From NCBI GenBank assembly GCA_947452355.1, contig CANGCU010000009.1, forward strand, positions 1 to 16,660: DNA of 16,660 nt, read 5' to 3'. Each line of letters opens with the position of its first letter. Within the stretch, counting starts at the first letter, position 1. The notes beneath the pieces are model-generated. The model had not been told where the DNA came from. It did not search any database and worked only from the letters and a program-made list of their open reading frames with translations. The position numbers and the translations under genes were made by a program. The DNA is from Microbacteriaceae bacterium. Lineage in GTDB: Bacteria; Actinomycetota; Actinomycetes; Actinomycetales; Microbacteriaceae. Positions 15,992 to 16,660 of this stretch are shown piece by piece.

Positions 15992-16660
15992 ATGACAACG
16001 TTGTCGCGCCAACACATTGCGGTGGCCGTGAACCCCAGCGCCGCGCAAGGCGCTCACCGCGAATATGGCCACCGTTTGGTGGACGCGTTACGCGCCACCG
16101 GTCGACAGGTTGCCGAATTATCGACGGATTCGTACGAGCACCTCGAGACACTGGCTAGACAATCGGTCGCCGACGGAATCGACGCCCTGATCGTTGTTGG
16201 TGGTGACGGCACCGCCCAGCTCGGAACAAACGTGTGCGTCAACACGGACACCCCGCTCGGGATCCTGCCGAGCGGAACTGGGAACGACACAGCCCAGGGA
16301 ATTCTGGGGATGCCGATTGGCGATATCGACGCGGCCATTGTGCGCCTCATCGAATCGCTGGATAAGCCGACTCGTAAAATCGACGCCGGACTCATGACGT
16401 GGAAGGGCGGGCGACGGTGGTTCTGTTCGACGATGTCCGCTGGGTTCGACGCGCTCGTCAACGAAACGGTCAATAATCTCGCGTTCCCCAAGGGGCCGTC
16501 GCGGTATACGGTCGCGATGCTCATCGAACTGGCCAAGTTGAAACCGATCCACTACACCGTGACGATCGACGGCGAGACGACGAGCGAACAGGCAATCCTC
16601 ACGACCATCGCCAACAACAGCCAATACGGCGGCGGGATGCTGATTTGTCCCGAGGCGAAG
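15992..16660 (+). CDS. Diacylglycerol kinase-like lipid kinase (DAGK catalytic domain, YegS/Rv2252/BmrU type), 5' part
   Basis: The frame opens at ATG 15992 (MTTLSRQHIAVAVNPSA) and stays open for 223 codons to the window end, so the C-terminus is missing. The family is usually about 290-330 residues. IAVAVNPSAAQG is the typical first strand. The nucleotide-binding signature is VVGGDGTAQLG, with GGDGT at residues 70-74. It is followed by ILPSGTGNDTAQ, the second conserved motif. These define the DAGK catalytic domain. Members phosphorylate diacylglycerol or related lipids at the cytoplasmic face of the membrane; the exact substrate is not evident. A later NNSQYGGGMLICPEA also fits the family. 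The gene starts 45 bases after the tRNA with no Shine-Dalgarno, and a -10-like hexamer at leaderless spacing precedes it. Confidence 0.92.
   Translation, partial: MTTLSRQHIAVAVNPSAAQGAHREYGHRLVDALRATGRQVAELSTDSYEHLETLARQSVADGIDALIVVGGDGTAQLGTNVCVNTDTPLGILPSGTGNDTAQGILGMPIGDIDAAIVRLIESLDKPTRKIDAGLMTWKGGRRWFCSTMSAGFDALVNETVNNLAFPKGPSRYTVAMLIELAKLKPIHYTVTIDGETTSEQAILTTIANNSQYGGGMLICPEAK

Noticed and set aside
1..16660. Insertion sequences, phage genes, CRISPR arrays, riboswitches or a dedicated defence or secondary-metabolite system
   Set aside because: No transposase, integrase, regular repeat-spacer pattern or recognisable riboswitch core was seen. The gene content is ordinary actinobacterial housekeeping and transport.

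Overview
The window looks like chromosomal housekeeping DNA from an actinobacterium, most likely a member of the Microbacteriaceae or a close relative. The evidence is moderately high G+C, frequent GTG starts, TAnnnT-type -10 boxes placed only 6 nt before start codons, a fused OppD-OppF ATPase next to typA, and the order FAH-family hydrolase / MFS transporter / gltX / tRNA-Gln that I recall from other actinobacteria. The genus is not determined. There are no mobile elements, CRISPR arrays or phage genes, and no gene-free stretch longer than about 170 bases.

Layout. (1) 1-2616: the 3' part of gcvP (glycine decarboxylase), cut by the window edge. (2) 2613-3374, minus strand: a CPBP-family membrane protease whose stop codon shares a CTAG tetranucleotide with the gcvP stop. 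(3) 3375-10386: a peptide ABC transporter locus. A regulatory region with a perfect 17-bp palindrome precedes the lipoprotein oppA. A strong hairpin terminator follows oppA. Then come oppB (with an unusually large hydrophobic insertion), oppC, a gene on the opposite strand for a small PH-domain-like membrane protein, and a fused oppDF ATPase. (4) 10398-12305: typA/bipA, starting 11 nt after oppDF, so probably in the same transcript. (5) 12330-15811: an FAH-family hydrolase, an overlapping MFS transporter and gltX. (6) 15875-15946: tRNA-Gln(CUG) with a U1-A72 pair. (7) 15992-16660: the 5' part of a diacylglycerol-kinase-like lipid kinase, cut by the window edge.

How the genes work together. 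OppA captures extracellular peptides, OppB/OppC form the channel, and OppDF powers it. The terminator after oppA is a plausible way to make more binding protein than membrane complex. GltX and tRNA-Gln are the first enzyme and the substrate of the indirect (transamidation) route to Gln-tRNA. The U1-A72 pair is the known GatCAB identity feature, although GatCAB itself is not in the window.

The most unusual part is 8117-8737. The PH-domain-like gene sits antisense inside the opp operon. Its start and the oppDF start are only 29 bases apart, and a perfect 8-bp inverted repeat between them carries a GGAGG ribosome-binding sequence for each direction. The plus strand opposite it is open from an ATGA at the oppC stop to an ATGA at the oppDF start.
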